A stretch of 64,000 bases of DNA from Chloroflexota bacterium (GCA_016215025.1 JACRMI010000191.1:62001-126000); one strand, 5' to 3'; positions 17,808 through 26,651 are shown, counted from the stretch's first letter. The notes: generated from the sequence alone by a model not told the origin. Numbers and translations: made by a program.

Positions 17808-18698
17808 CTACAACCAAAGAGAGAATGCCGTCACGAGCATGGATACTAGAATATAGGACTGGACACGTTGAGCGTACGTCCGTCCGTCTCGATCAACCCG
17901 AAAACGTACTTGCCACAAAATTTGCGCCAGAATGCCCAGCGCAACAATCCCTGCCCCTGCCGGAGTATTCGTGGCAATCAAGAGCAAAACAATCACGAGT
18001 TGAATTGCATTACTCAAAATGACCCGGCGTTCTTTGCGCGTTGAAGAAAGATCGAGGAGGGCAACATAGACCAACGTAAAACAAACCACAATCGCAAATG
18101 AGAACCAGGATAAACTGCCCAGCGCGCTTTGGGCGATCAACCATGGTAAGGTGATCTCAAATACAGCCCGCAACAATGCGCCGGTCTTGATCTCCAACTG
18201 CCCTTCGATCAACGCGAGGATTAACGCCACGCCCGTCAAAATCGTGGGCAACACACCCAGCACAATCGCGATGCACACGGCAAGCAAGCCCGCGACCAAC
18301 ATGCTAATGATTTCTGAATCGATGAGGGGCCAAATCACACTGCGCACAAATTTGATGCGGCGTGACAGAAATCGCGTGATCCGTACGGGCAACGATTCTG
18401 CCGAATCGTCGGGCAAAGCCAGCCAAATTTGTGCGCGCGCCAAATTGTGTGGCACGGCGCTGCGCCAATCGGCATGCAGCCAGCGCGCGCGCCAAGCCCC
18501 CAGCAATGCATCGCAAAGTAGAATCAACAGAATAACAAAAAGGAGCGATTGATTCTTAAGCAGCAATCCGCCCGATGCGATTGCGCCGCAAAGGACTGCG
18601 CATGTCGGTCCGAGAAAGGTTAAAGGTCGCGCGGGCAAAAACTCCAGCGCGACCAAGCGACCCGCCACTGGGCGCGAACTCGTATACGAATCTTCCAT
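17808..18698 (-). CDS. Integral membrane protein of unknown function
   Basis: About 296 residues with roughly eight to nine hydrophobic segments and a cytoplasmic, basic N-terminus. The overall spacing loosely recalls UbiA-type prenyltransferases, but neither Asp-rich motif (NDxxD-like or DxxxD-like) is clear, so that assignment is not made. The ATG at 18698 (MEDSYTSSRP) is preferred over a TTG 30 bases upstream. It is the first gene of the long minus-strand block, behind the promoter at 18783-18811. Confidence 0.7.
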   Translation of the reverse strand: MEDSYTSSRPVAGRLVALEFLPARPLTFLGPTCAVLCGAIASGGLLLKNQSLLFVILLILLCDALLGAWRARWLHADWRSAVPHNLARAQIWLALPDDSAESLPVRITRFLSRRIKFVRSVIWPLIDSEIISMLVAGLLAVCIAIVLGVLPTILTGVALILALIEGQLEIKTGALLRAVFEITLPWLIAQSALGSLSWFSFAIVVCFTLVYVALLDLSSTRKERRVILSNAIQLVIVLLLIATNTPAGAGIVALGILAQILWQVRFRVDRDGRTYAQRVQSYILVSMLVTAFSLWL

Positions 18699-18772
18699 CG
18701 CGCGTATGATACCACAAAAGGTAGACAATACAAAATAGGATTACAGACTTGATACACGTCGAGTCTCCTCAT

Positions 18773-18794
18773 CCGTGCCGGAATTCTAGCACGG
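18773..18794. promoter_or_regulatory. Inverted repeat over the minus-strand -10, possible operator
   Basis: CCGTGC at 18773-18778 and GCACGG at 18789-18794 flank and partly cover the minus-strand -10 element. The placement suits a repressor site. No regulator gene is adjacent, so this is inference. Confidence 0.4.
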
Positions 18795-18811
18795 CGTACG
18801 CCTGATAGCAA
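18783..18811 (-). promoter_or_regulatory. Sigma-70-type promoter for the minus-strand block
   Basis: Minus strand: TTGCTA (18811-18806), a 17-base spacer, then TAGAAT (18788-18783). It lies about 85 bases before the first gene of the block. Confidence 0.6.
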
Positions 18812-18821
18812 GCTTTGCGAC

Positions 18822-18849
18822 TTGACCCTTGGTAAACGCGGCGTACAAT
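18822..18849 (+). promoter_or_regulatory. Sigma-70-type promoter for the UROD-like gene
   Basis: TTGACC (18822-18827), a 16-base spacer, and TACAAT (18844-18849). The gene starts at 18899. Confidence 0.65.
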
Positions 18850-18864
18850 TTCACCATAGCCAAG

Positions 18865-18885
18865 TAGCGCGAGCAGCTTGCTCGC
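18865..18885. repeat. Short palindrome in leader of UROD-like gene
   Basis: GCGAGCA (18869-18875) pairs with TGCTCGC (18879-18885), preceded by GTAGC. It is a third member of the family seen at 7675 and 8920, and lies just before the GAGG ribosome site. Confidence 0.6.
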
Positions 18886-18898
18886 AAGCGAGGATAAA

Positions 18899-20179
18899 AT
18901 GCTTACGTGCCGCGAACGAGTAAATCAAACTTTGAACCATCGCGAACCCGATCGCATCCCACTCGATTTAGGTGGTAGTCCAGTCAGCGGGATGCACGTC
19001 AGCACCGTTTATCGCTTGCGTCTACGCTTGGGTCTCGATGAACCGGGCACGCCGGTCAAAATTATCGAACCGTACCAAATGCTGGGAGAGATCAAACCGG
19101 ATTTAATGCACGCGCTGGGTGTTGACGTGATCGGTCTGTCGGGCGAAAAGACCATGTTCGGTTTCAAGAACGAAGGGTGGAAACCGTGGACCACGTTTGA
19201 TGGAACGCCAGTGCTTGTGCCAGCCGCATTCAACACGGAACCAGAATCCAACGGCGATATTTTGATGTACCCCGAAGGAGACCGATCCGCGCCGCCGAGT
19301 GGACGAATGCCGCATGGTGGATGGTACTTTGACGCGATCATCCGTCAGCCGCCGATTGACGACAACACCTTGAATGTCGAGGATAATTTGGAGGAATTCG
19401 GTCCAATAACAGATGACGAATTGGCATTTTTCAAACGCGAAGCAGAGCGACTAGACACCGAAACCGACAAGGCGATCTTTGCGAATTTCGGCGGGCTGAG
19501 CTTTGGCGATATTGGTCTCGTCCCCGCGCCGTGGCTGAAACATCCGAAAGGCATTCGCGATGTGGCAGAATGGTACATGAGCACGGTTTCTCGCCGCGAT
19601 TACATCACTCGCCTTTTTGAACGACAGTGCGAAATTGCATTGGCGAACTTGGAACGATTGTATCAAGCCGTGGGAAACCGCGTCTCGGTTGTTCTCGTCT
19701 CGGCGACGGACTTTGGAATGCAGACCGGTCCATTCGTTTCTCCAAAAAATTATCGTGTACTTTACAAACCCTTCCACAAACAGCTCAACGATTGGATTCA
19801 TCAGCATACAGCGTGGAAGACGTTCACACACTCGTGCGGCTCGGTATGGGCATTCCTCGACGATTTCGCCGAAGCAGGGTTCGACATTCTCAATCCTGTC
19901 CAATGTTCCGCCAAGGATATGGACCCGACGACGCTCAAACAAAAATACGGCGACCGATTCACCTTCTGGGGCGGCGGAATCGATACGCAATTCGCGTTGC
20001 CGTTCGGCACGCCGGACCAAGTGCGCGCGCAAGTACGTGAGCACATCCAAACCTTTGCGCCCGGCGGCGGCTTTGTCTTTAACTCGATCCACAACGTCCA
20101 GGCGATGGTTCCCATCGAAAATCTGATGGCGATGTACGATGCGGTACGAGAGTATGGGGGCTATCCGTTGCCGACGTGA
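18899..20179 (+). CDS. Uroporphyrinogen decarboxylase-family protein (MtaA/CmuA-like methyltransferase)
   Basis: The 426-residue protein starts MLTCRERVNQTLNHREPDRIPLDLGG, which is typical of UROD-fold proteins outside haem synthesis. FTHSCGSVWAFLDDFAEAGFDILNPVQ (about 310-335) carries the HxC pair that binds zinc in corrinoid methyltransferases. WGGGIDTQFALPFGTPDQVR (about 360) follows. It is longer than true HemE and lacks its N-terminal arginines. The likely role is methyl transfer between a corrinoid protein and an acceptor. No corrinoid protein gene is nearby, so the substrate is unknown. The ATG at 18899 has GAGG five bases upstream. Confidence 0.82.
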   Translation: MLTCRERVNQTLNHREPDRIPLDLGGSPVSGMHVSTVYRLRLRLGLDEPGTPVKIIEPYQMLGEIKPDLMHALGVDVIGLSGEKTMFGFKNEGWKPWTTFDGTPVLVPAAFNTEPESNGDILMYPEGDRSAPPSGRMPHGGWYFDAIIRQPPIDDNTLNVEDNLEEFGPITDDELAFFKREAERLDTETDKAIFANFGGLSFGDIGLVPAPWLKHPKGIRDVAEWYMSTVSRRDYITRLFERQCEIALANLERLYQAVGNRVSVVLVSATDFGMQTGPFVSPKNYRVLYKPFHKQLNDWIHQHTAWKTFTHSCGSVWAFLDDFAEAGFDILNPVQCSAKDMDPTTLKQKYGDRFTFWGGGIDTQFALPFGTPDQVRAQVREHIQTFAPGGGFVFNSIHNVQAMVPIENLMAMYDAVREYGGYPLPT

Positions 20180-20196
20180 TCGTTCCAAAAGTGGCT

Positions 20197-20225
20197 TTGA
20201 ATATCTATCGATTGCAGGTTATAAT
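20197..20225 (+). promoter_or_regulatory. Sigma-70-type promoter for the DinB-like gene
   Basis: TTGAAT (20197-20202), a 17-base spacer and a consensus TATAAT (20220-20225). Confidence 0.7.
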
Positions 20226-20275
20226 GGGCGAAGGAGATGGGTGGGAGCGCCACCTTCGGTGGCGACGTCGCCCAT
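20224..20275. repeat. Nested hairpin repeat between promoter and DinB-like gene
   Basis: Outer arms 20224-20231 and 20268-20275 (ATGGGCGA / TCGCCCAT) enclose inner arms 20248-20254 and 20258-20264 (CGCCACC / GGTGGCG) with a TTC loop. The transcript from 20220-20225 would hold only the inner hairpin in full. Confidence 0.6.
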
Positions 20276-20296
20276 ATCATCCTCTTGGAGGAGACC

Positions 20297-20800
20297 ATGA
20301 GCACCAACGATCCTGCACTTCCGCGCGACAAAAAAGATTTGCTCGAACGAATCGAAAATGAATGGTTAGCATTGATGCGCACTATCGAAGGGCTCACCTT
20401 GGAACAATTAAGCGCCCCGCTGGCAGGTGGTTGGTCCGCAAAGGATAACTTGGCGCATCTTGCCACCTGGGAACGATTTTTGGCGCATTATCATTTGCAG
20501 GGCAAGCCGCCCCACGAAATACTAGATTTGGACGCCGAATTCTTTGATCGTCTGGACGAAAACGGCATCAACGCCATTATCTACGAACGGAATCGACTGC
20601 GTTCAGCCGCAGATATTCTCGACGACCTAAAACGTTCTCATGCATTGGTTCTTGATCTACTCGACAAAATGTCGTTCGAAAATTTGATGCTGCCGCATTT
20701 TCCTGACGATCCAGAAGAGAGACCCTTGGTCGGCTGGGTCATTGGCAATACGTACGATCACTATCGTGAGCACCGCCAGAACATCGAAAGAAAAATCTAA
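20297..20800 (+). CDS. DinB/ClbS-like four-helix-bundle protein
   Basis: The 167-residue protein resembles the ClbS/DfsB (DUF1706) group. LLERIENEWLALMRTIEGL leads into GWSAKDNLAHLATWERF (about 50-66), whose His is the usual first metal-ligand position. NTYDHYREHRQNIE near the C-terminus supplies further His residues. Family members include colibactin self-protection and putative metal-dependent hydrolases. The role here is not known. The start has a strong GGAGGAG site. Confidence 0.75.
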   Translation: MSTNDPALPRDKKDLLERIENEWLALMRTIEGLTLEQLSAPLAGGWSAKDNLAHLATWERFLAHYHLQGKPPHEILDLDAEFFDRLDENGINAIIYERNRLRSAADILDDLKRSHALVLDLLDKMSFENLMLPHFPDDPEERPLVGWVIGNTYDHYREHRQNIERKI

Positions 20801-20810
20801 AAACCACCAG

Positions 20811-20888
20811 GTGTCATTCTGAGCGAAGCGAAGAATCTTGTTAGCTCGCAATGCGAAACTCTTCGCTTCGTTCAGAATGACATGACAC
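20811..20888. repeat. Palindromic repeat, TGTCATTCTGAG family
   Basis: The ends GTGTCATTCTGAGCGAAGCG and its near-complement (GCTTCGTTCAGAATGACA) form an inverted repeat with a short centre. Related copies: 31061-31186, 36224-36332, 43488-43512 (half), 48048-48160 and 59999-60090. Confidence 0.85.
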
Positions 20889-20913
20889 CAACTCGCTCGA
20901 CAAGGCAGACTGA

Positions 20914-22452
20914 ATGCAATCGCTTTCGACCATCACCAGACCGCAATGGATCGTTATCATTACCCTAGAACTTGTCGGAGTGCTTCTTTTTTGTGGCGTC
21001 ATTCCGTGGCTGCTTTTATCGATGAGTTCAACGGCTCCGGCAGTTGCCGATTCGACACCGATCATTATTGTTGCCGAAGATGGATCGTCAACCGAAACAC
21101 AGTCGAGCACGAAAGTTGCTCAAGCAACCGCGACACCGACGCGAACACGCACCCCAACGCCAACCACAACACCCACCATTGTCGCAACCATTACGCCAAC
21201 GACCGAGCCTACGGCGATGCCAACAGAAACTCCAGTCCCTGCAATTCCCATCTCCACAAAACTATCGCCGAGTGCATTTGCTGATTTAGCCGCAAACCCT
21301 CGCGCAATGCTAACGAACAAGACGACGTTCTTCACGTCGGCGTGTTACGGCGATGGCATAAATCCATTGCAAGATAAAGACTTTATGGCTCCCGCCGATT
21401 GGAGCGGATCGCCGGACCGTAAATGTATCTTCGGCTATAACATCAATCCAATCGACCACCTGCCGCAAAATCGTTACAGCGCCGGTGGCGGTCCCGATGC
21501 ACAACCTCGATTCTACGTGATTCCCCCCGAAGCATTTGCAAAAGATCAGACCAGCCTCAAGGCGCTGACAACAGTCCAACTCATCGACGATCCCGAAAAT
21601 GGCTGTGCTGCGCTCGGCTCGATTGGCGTGACGGCGGACGGCGCAAATTATCAATGCTCCGCGTGCGATTTCTTTCGCCCCGGCGGCGTCTGTCCGAGCA
21701 TGACGACATCGCGCAGCATCGTGTTGCCGACAAGCCGCAATATTGTTTTTGATGCCAAAGACAACGGCGGCGCGTTTGGGTTTCAAGGTTATCCACTTGT
21801 CATTTTTCGCAAAGGGTTTTCGCTTTATTTTACCGGTAACGCCGGTTACGCGCCGCCCCGCACTTGGTTCGAAAACGCCGTCGATACGTTCGCGCGCAAT
21901 GTCGATGTGAAAACGACGACGGAAATGAGCCAAGCCGAAGTGCAAGCCGTCGCCACACAGTTTGATCGCACGCTGGCGAACGTTGAACCCAAGACCAAGT
22001 TAGCCGCGTTGGAGCGCGAAGCTCACACAACTACTCAAAATCCCATTTTGGTACTATCGAAACAGCAAGGCGAAATAAATTTTTCGACCACACCTGGCGC
22101 AGTCCTTTCCAGCATTTCGTGGCGCATCACACCGCAAAGTTTTACCGACAGCAATCGTTTCTTGGAAAGCAATTTCTGTCTCATCGTGAATGGCGAAGAA
22201 TCTTGTTTTACCGGCGTTGAAGATTTTGCCCACTGCGCTTTTTACAATCCATGCATCACGGGCTATACCCATCTCACGCCGTCCGATCACTCTGCCTATG
22301 TTTCCACGCGTTATTTCCCAGCAGGTATGGCTCCGGTAATCCGTGATGGAAAAATCACGGCGAGGTTTCAAGCCCCGGATACCGGCGCGACGCTGGAGAT
22401 GGATGTCAAGATTCGGGTGCGCGATGTCGATCCGAATTTGGCAAGCCGGTAA
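20914..22452 (+). CDS. Membrane-anchored secreted protein of unknown function
   Basis: The 512-residue protein has one N-terminal helix (about 11-36), then a Thr/Pro-rich linker (about 68-115, ATPTRTRTPTPTT-like), then an extracytoplasmic region of nearly 400 residues. Cys residues occur in pairs (TSACYGDG, YQCSACDFF, GVCPSM, NFCLIVNGEESCF, HCAFYNPC) and could form disulfides. No family was recognised. The downstream gene is also a secreted protein with the same type of linker. Confidence 0.7.
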   Translation: MQSLSTITRPQWIVIITLELVGVLLFCGVIPWLLLSMSSTAPAVADSTPIIIVAEDGSSTETQSSTKVAQATATPTRTRTPTPTTTPTIVATITPTTEPTAMPTETPVPAIPISTKLSPSAFADLAANPRAMLTNKTTFFTSACYGDGINPLQDKDFMAPADWSGSPDRKCIFGYNINPIDHLPQNRYSAGGGPDAQPRFYVIPPEAFAKDQTSLKALTTVQLIDDPENGCAALGSIGVTADGANYQCSACDFFRPGGVCPSMTTSRSIVLPTSRNIVFDAKDNGGAFGFQGYPLVIFRKGFSLYFTGNAGYAPPRTWFENAVDTFARNVDVKTTTEMSQAEVQAVATQFDRTLANVEPKTKLAALEREAHTTTQNPILVLSKQQGEINFSTTPGAVLSSISWRITPQSFTDSNRFLESNFCLIVNGEESCFTGVEDFAHCAFYNPCITGYTHLTPSDHSAYVSTRYFPAGMAPVIRDGKITARFQAPDTGATLEMDVKIRVRDVDPNLASR

Positions 22453-22485
22453 TTTGATACGTGCGTCGCACATTTTTGCATAACT

Positions 22486-22514
22486 TTGACCCGCGCTCTC
22501 TCATCGATTACAAT
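22486..22514 (+). promoter_or_regulatory. Sigma-70-type promoter for the beta-propeller lipoprotein
   Basis: TTGACC (22486-22491), a 17-base spacer, TACAAT (22509-22514). A GAGGTGG ribosome site stands just before the ATG at 22535. Confidence 0.7.
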
Positions 22515-22534
22515 GATCGTAACCGAGGTGGTTT

Positions 22535-25135
22535 ATGAACAAAAAAATTTCCCCCGTCGTATTGATTTTTTTGATCGCCGCTTGCTCCTCCGCGCAACCA
22601 TCACCAACGCAACTGCCCATCGCGACCAGCGCACCCTCGCCAGTTGTGATTCCAACTTCTGTCGCGCCAACTGCTACCGCGCCAAGCTCATCGACTAGTT
22701 CGATTGTTGCGACGCCAGCGCCCACTCGCGGAGTAAGCGCACTCGCTATGGGTCAGCGCATCACGTTGCGCGAAACCGTTGGCGTCGGGCGCGCGCCGTA
22801 CTCGATGGTCATGCTCGACGGCAAGGTGTACGTCATCAACGCCACCACCGACAATGTTGCCATCATTCAAAATGATCGCGTTACAAAGTTCGTTTCAGTC
22901 GGAAAACGTCCATCGGATATTGCGCTCGACCCGGCGCAAAAACGCATCTATGTTGCCAATGCCTCGGACAAGACGATCAGTCTTATTGTAAACGACCAGG
23001 TCACGCTGACGACGAGTATCGGCGAAGAACCCAACACGCTGTTGTTTTTTGAAAATCGATTATTCGTTGGTCTCGGATCGAAAGGAAATATTCTCGTGCT
23101 CGATCCGGCGACGCTGCAAACGCAATCGACTATCGGCATTCCCAAAGCGTACAGCGTCATTCATCTCGCAGGCGACGCAGTACACCATCGCCTCTACGCC
23201 AGCATATACGATTACATCACCGTCATCGATTCGACCAATCTCAAGCTCGTCACGACGTTTGACGCCAAAGGCAGTTATTACGCACTCGCCGCGAATCCGT
23301 CGAATGACAGTATTCTCACTTCAATTTACGAATCAGTGACGAACAATCAGTACTTGACGATGCTCGATCCACTATCTGGTTCGGTGCGTGGGCGCGTCCA
23401 AGTGGGCGGCGATCCCCGCACCATCGCGCTTTCCGCCGACAACTCGCGCATCTACGTCGCCAACCAATTTTCGAACTCCGTGTCCGTCATCAACGCGCGT
23501 GATTTGAGTAAGATCACCGATATTGCGGTAGGCATTCGACCGTTCGGCATCGTATTGGATGAATCCGCGCATCGATTGTACGTTTCCAATTCAGAGAGCG
23601 ACAATGTCGATGCGATTGACACGCAGACGAATCAAGTCGTCGCAACAATTCCTATCGGCATGAATTTTTCTGGGTTTGCGACCAACGATGCGTTGAATCG
23701 TGTTTATGTTTCCAGCGCATCAACCGACTCGATCTTCGTTATCGAAGGCAACTTGCCGGTAAAAGAAATCAACGTCGGACGCAATCCTGTCGATATCACT
23801 CGCGATGCGCAGAATAATCGATTGCTCGTCACCAATTCTGCCAACAGTACGTTGAGCATTATCGACGAAGCGACGTTCGCGGTACGCACCACGCAAACCA
23901 TCACACGCTTTCTCACCAGTGCGGTTGCCGATAACGCGCGCGGACGGATTTTTGCTGGCAATATGATGCTGGATGCGAACACGCTTGCGCCGATTGGACA
24001 ATTGCGTTTGCAAGGCTATACGCTCGCAACAAATATCGCTGCCAATTGGGTCCGAATCAATCCAAATCTCAATCGCATTTACGCAATTGGCGGCAACGGC
24101 GTACCGGGGTCGAATGGTCGCCTCGTGACGTACAGTGTCGATGCAACAACGCTGCAACAGCGCAGCATATTGTCATTTTCTGGCAATGCCAACAATCTCG
24201 CTGTCGATACAGAAACGAATCGCGTTTTCATTGCAGGCACGAATCCAATGTCGCAAGGAAGCGAACTCGGCGCATACGACATGAACGACACCCGCATTGT
24301 CACCATGACATTGCCCGCGCGTCCTGTTGGCATCGCATACAATCCACAAACGCATCACCTCTTTATTTCTCTCGCGCCCAGTTTTTCAACTTTTGCGCCG
24401 TCTACATCATCCGACAACACTGTGTTAGTGTTCGACTCGACCTCCTGGGGCAGAGTCGCGCAATTGAATGTGCCCATCCCAGGAAAGATGACTCGACTGG
24501 GCAATACGATTTACGTGGCAAACCGCGATAACGGCACGATCACGTTGATCGACGATACGAATTTGCCCACCCCACCCTCGCCTACCCCAACACTCACACC
24601 GACGCCGTATCCAACGCTTCCCCCAGTGCCGACCGTTACGCGCACTCCTGTTCCTGTTGTGCGAAATACTCCGTTGCCGCTCTGCTCATTTCCGCTTGCG
24701 TCACTCGCATCGGCACGGTGGAACGCCGATCTCGCGACGCGCCTCGGCTGTCCTACCGAAGCAGAACACGCTGTCGGCTTTGCGACGCAGACGTTTGAGA
24801 ACGGCGTCATGTTTTGGCGGGAGGACGAAAAACATATCAGCGTTCTGTTCAACGACACGCCTCGCGCGTGGGCACAGTACGACGACACTTGGAACACCGC
24901 GCTGCCCGAAGATGCTTGTCCCAGCGTGACCGTTGCCGCGAATCGAACGAAACCCAAGCGCGGCTTTGGCAAAGTCTGGTGCGAAGTGCCTGGCGTGCGT
25001 GGAAAAATCGGTGCGGCGACAGGCGGCGAAGTTGGTTTTGCGCCATTGACACAACGTTTCCAGCGTGGGCAGATGTTTGCGGGGACGCAGACAAACCAAG
25101 TGTACGTGTTGTTCACCAATGGAACGTGGCAATGA
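22535..25135 (+). CDS. YVTN-type beta-propeller lipoprotein
   Basis: The 866-residue protein has a lipoprotein signal ending IAAC|SS (Cys about 17) and a Ser/Thr/Pro linker to about 65. Next come at least seven YVTN-type blades, such as VGKRPSDIALDPAQKRIYVANASDKTISLI and VGGDPRTIALSADNSRIYVANQ. A second Pro-rich linker lies near 690-715 (TPTPYPTLPPVPTVTRTP). The C-terminal 150 residues contain two ATQTFENGVMFW-like units. That terminal module is seen in other Chloroflexi exported proteins and may bind the wall or ligand; this is inference. It is anchored at the outer face of the membrane. Confidence 0.85.
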   Translation: MNKKISPVVLIFLIAACSSAQPSPTQLPIATSAPSPVVIPTSVAPTATAPSSSTSSIVATPAPTRGVSALAMGQRITLRETVGVGRAPYSMVMLDGKVYVINATTDNVAIIQNDRVTKFVSVGKRPSDIALDPAQKRIYVANASDKTISLIVNDQVTLTTSIGEEPNTLLFFENRLFVGLGSKGNILVLDPATLQTQSTIGIPKAYSVIHLAGDAVHHRLYASIYDYITVIDSTNLKLVTTFDAKGSYYALAANPSNDSILTSIYESVTNNQYLTMLDPLSGSVRGRVQVGGDPRTIALSADNSRIYVANQFSNSVSVINARDLSKITDIAVGIRPFGIVLDESAHRLYVSNSESDNVDAIDTQTNQVVATIPIGMNFSGFATNDALNRVYVSSASTDSIFVIEGNLPVKEINVGRNPVDITRDAQNNRLLVTNSANSTLSIIDEATFAVRTTQTITRFLTSAVADNARGRIFAGNMMLDANTLAPIGQLRLQGYTLATNIAANWVRINPNLNRIYAIGGNGVPGSNGRLVTYSVDATTLQQRSILSFSGNANNLAVDTETNRVFIAGTNPMSQGSELGAYDMNDTRIVTMTLPARPVGIAYNPQTHHLFISLAPSFSTFAPSTSSDNTVLVFDSTSWGRVAQLNVPIPGKMTRLGNTIYVANRDNGTITLIDDTNLPTPPSPTPTLTPTPYPTLPPVPTVTRTPVPVVRNTPLPLCSFPLASLASARWNADLATRLGCPTEAEHAVGFATQTFENGVMFWREDEKHISVLFNDTPRAWAQYDDTWNTALPEDACPSVTVAANRTKPKRGFGKVWCEVPGVRGKIGAATGGEVGFAPLTQRFQRGQMFAGTQTNQVYVLFTNGTWQ

Positions 25136-25195
25136 ATAAATGACAAATGAGCAAATGACAAATGACAAATGAGCAATCTCTAGTCTCTAATCTCC
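25134..25195. repeat. Short-word repeat bearing the HAD gene start
   Basis: Words ATGACAAATGAGCA and CTCTAGTCTCTAATCTC repeat here. The likely start codon of the next gene (25162) lies inside, so this DNA encodes its first residues. Confidence 0.65.
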
Positions 25196-25806
25196 GATCT
25201 CTACCCATCCGAGCAGTCATCTTTGACATCGGTGGCGTGTTGGTTCGCTCAGATGACCAAGCCGCGCGTCAAAAATGGGAATTGCGGTTAGGTCTGTCCG
25301 AGCACAACCTCTCGCAACTGGTATTTGGGAGCGACGTTGGGCGGCGTTCAATGCTGGGTGAGACGACGGAAGAGCAAGTGTGGCAATACATTGCGCAAGA
25401 ATTGAACTTGAACGATGAAACCATGCAAGACCTTATCACCGATTTCTGGTCATGCGAACAGGTCAACGCTGAATTGGTCCAATTTGCGCAGTTGCTTCGT
25501 CCGCGCTACAAGATCGCGATTCTGAGTAACGCTTCTTCCGGCGCCCGTCAAGCCATGAGGAGTAAATTCCAACTCGATGCAGTGTTCGATCCAATGATCA
25601 TTTCCGCCGAAGAAGGTGTCAAGAAACCTGATGCGCGAATTTTCCATCTGGCAGCCGAACGCATCGGCATCGCACCAAGGGAAGCGATTTTTATCGACGA
25701 CGTTTCAGAAAATGTAAAAGCAGCACAAGCGATTGGAATGCTCGGTGTGCAATTCCAAAACACCGCGCAAGCAATCGCTGAGGTGAAAGAGTATCTTGGA
25801 AACTAG
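25162..25806 (+). CDS. HAD-family hydrolase (YihX/epoxide-hydrolase N-domain type)
   Basis: The 214-residue protein has all four HAD motifs: VIFDIGGVLV (about 20; nucleophile Asp, second Asp replaced by Gly as in the YihX branch), ILSNAS (about 115), KKPDARIF (about 153, with Lys) and IFIDDVSENVKAA (about 176). Such enzymes are phosphatases acting on small sugar phosphates or related metabolites. The first 14 residues derive from the adjacent low-complexity DNA. No good ribosome site is visible. Confidence 0.82.
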   Translation: MTNEQSLVSNLRSLPIRAVIFDIGGVLVRSDDQAARQKWELRLGLSEHNLSQLVFGSDVGRRSMLGETTEEQVWQYIAQELNLNDETMQDLITDFWSCEQVNAELVQFAQLLRPRYKIAILSNASSGARQAMRSKFQLDAVFDPMIISAEEGVKKPDARIFHLAAERIGIAPREAIFIDDVSENVKAAQAIGMLGVQFQNTAQAIAEVKEYLGN

Positions 25807-26449
25807 TTCCACTATTGCTTCCACGAACGACCCTCACCCTAGCCCTCTCCCTGAAAAGGAGAGGGGATCTGCTCCCTCACCCCATTGGAGAGAGGGTTGG
25901 GGTGAGCGAAAATCTATCGGACATCGCATCGTCGTCATTGGCTCGACCGGCTCCGGCAAGACAACGCTCGCCCGCGAGCTGGCACGGCGGCTTGGTTATC
26001 GACACATCGAAATGGATTCGATTCATTGGCAACCGAACTGGGTTGAAACGCCGACGGACAAATTTCGCGCACTCCTTGAACCGTTGATCGCCGAAGATAA
26101 TTGGACGATAGACGGCAATTATTCCAAAGTGCGCGATTTGGTTTGGCGACGCGCCGACACGCTCATCTGGCTGGATTATTCGCTGCCCGTGATTTTCTGG
26201 CGGCTAGGCTGGCGCAGTCTCAAACGAGTTTTGTTTCGCCAAGAACTTTGGAATGGCAATCGCGAAGATTGGGGTGTGTTTTTTGGTCGTGATTCACTAT
26301 TCCGCTGGGTGCTCCAATCGCAGCCGCGCCATCGTCGCGAATATCCGCTCAAATTCCACCAGCCCGAATTGGCGCATCTAAAAGTCATTCATCTGCATTC
26401 GCCGCGCGAAACGGACGCCTGGTTGAAGAACATCGGAATATTTGCATGA
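25796..26449 (+). CDS. P-loop kinase-like protein (topology-modulation / FlaR-like)
   Basis: The 217-residue protein has Walker A GSTGSGKTTLARELA (about 47-61), then RRLGYRHIEMDSIHWQPNW and ...DEWTIDGNY-like text, as in the adenylate-kinase-related topology modulation family. The first 42 residues are encoded by a dispersed palindromic repeat (PHPSPLPEKERGSAPSPHW), which in other genomes is noncoding. The only in-frame initiators before the P-loop are a TTG at 25796, overlapping the previous gene, and non-canonical codons. Either the repeat is translated or the true start was displaced by it. Confidence 0.7.
   Translation: METSSTIASTNDPHPSPLPEKERGSAPSPHWREGWGERKSIGHRIVVIGSTGSGKTTLARELARRLGYRHIEMDSIHWQPNWVETPTDKFRALLEPLIAEDNWTIDGNYSKVRDLVWRRADTLIWLDYSLPVIFWRLGWRSLKRVLFRQELWNGNREDWGVFFGRDSLFRWVLQSQPRHRREYPLKFHQPELAHLKVIHLHSPRETDAWLKNIGIFA
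25831..25906. repeat. CCTCACCCT / GGGGTGAG dispersed palindrome
   Basis: An imperfect palindrome of 76 bases: CCCTCACCCTAGCCCTCTCC on one side and GGAGAGAGGGTTGGGGTGAG on the other. This word pattern is common in many genomes as an intergenic repeat. Here it runs into the kinase-like reading frame. Confidence 0.75.
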
Positions 26450-26470
26450 CCACCAAGCTTTTGTTATAAT
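26442..26470 (+). promoter_or_regulatory. Strong sigma-70-type promoter for a structured RNA
   Basis: TTGCAT (26442-26447), a 17-base spacer and consensus TATAAT (26465-26470). It overlaps the end of the preceding gene. Expected start of RNA is near 26477-26479. Confidence 0.75.
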
Positions 26471-26477
26471 GCGTTCT

Positions 26478-26651
26478 GAAAGTGATCTGCACTCGCTTGC
26501 GAAATCAGTTTACCAGTGGCGGCGAGCAATTGGCTCGTTTACTGAATGCAAGAACGAGTCCATATATGAGCACTGACAGCTCATCCAACTAGATCGGTGT
26601 TCAGATCTGAGCACTCTGTCGTTTGACAATTGATGTCACGACAGGTTTTTT
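26478..26651 (+). ncRNA. Candidate structured RNA, about 174 nt (riboswitch-like leader or independent sRNA)
   Basis: The stretch lies between a consensus promoter and an intrinsic terminator. A closing helix pairs GATCTG (26484-26489) with CAGATC (26602-26607), with AGTG / CACT able to extend it. Inside is a long hairpin: 26491-26500 pairs with 26548-26552 plus 26555-26559 (10 pairs, AA bulge). Above it are CAGT/ACTG (26506-26509, 26541-26544) and CGAGC/GCTCG (26523-26527, 26533-26537). A second hairpin is ATGAGC/GCTCAT (26566-26571, 26579-26584). This gives a three-way junction followed by a terminator. It matches no riboswitch consensus I know. The size and outline also recall 6S RNA. Confidence 0.6.
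26616..26651 (+). terminator. Intrinsic terminator before the PAS/HD-GYP gene
   Basis: CTGTCG (26616-26621) pairs with CGACAG (26639-26644). TGACA (26624-26628) pairs with TGTCA (26634-26638). A five-base loop closes the hairpin and TTTTTT follows at 26646-26651. Confidence 0.88.

Noticed and set aside
17808-18698. UbiA prenyltransferase
   Set aside because: Helix number is compatible, but the Asp-rich motifs that bind the prenyl diphosphate are not clear.
26478-26651. c-di-GMP-I/II, c-di-AMP (ydaO), TPP or cobalamin riboswitch
   Set aside because: None of the conserved sequence boxes that I know for these classes is visible; only secondary structure and position support a regulatory RNA.
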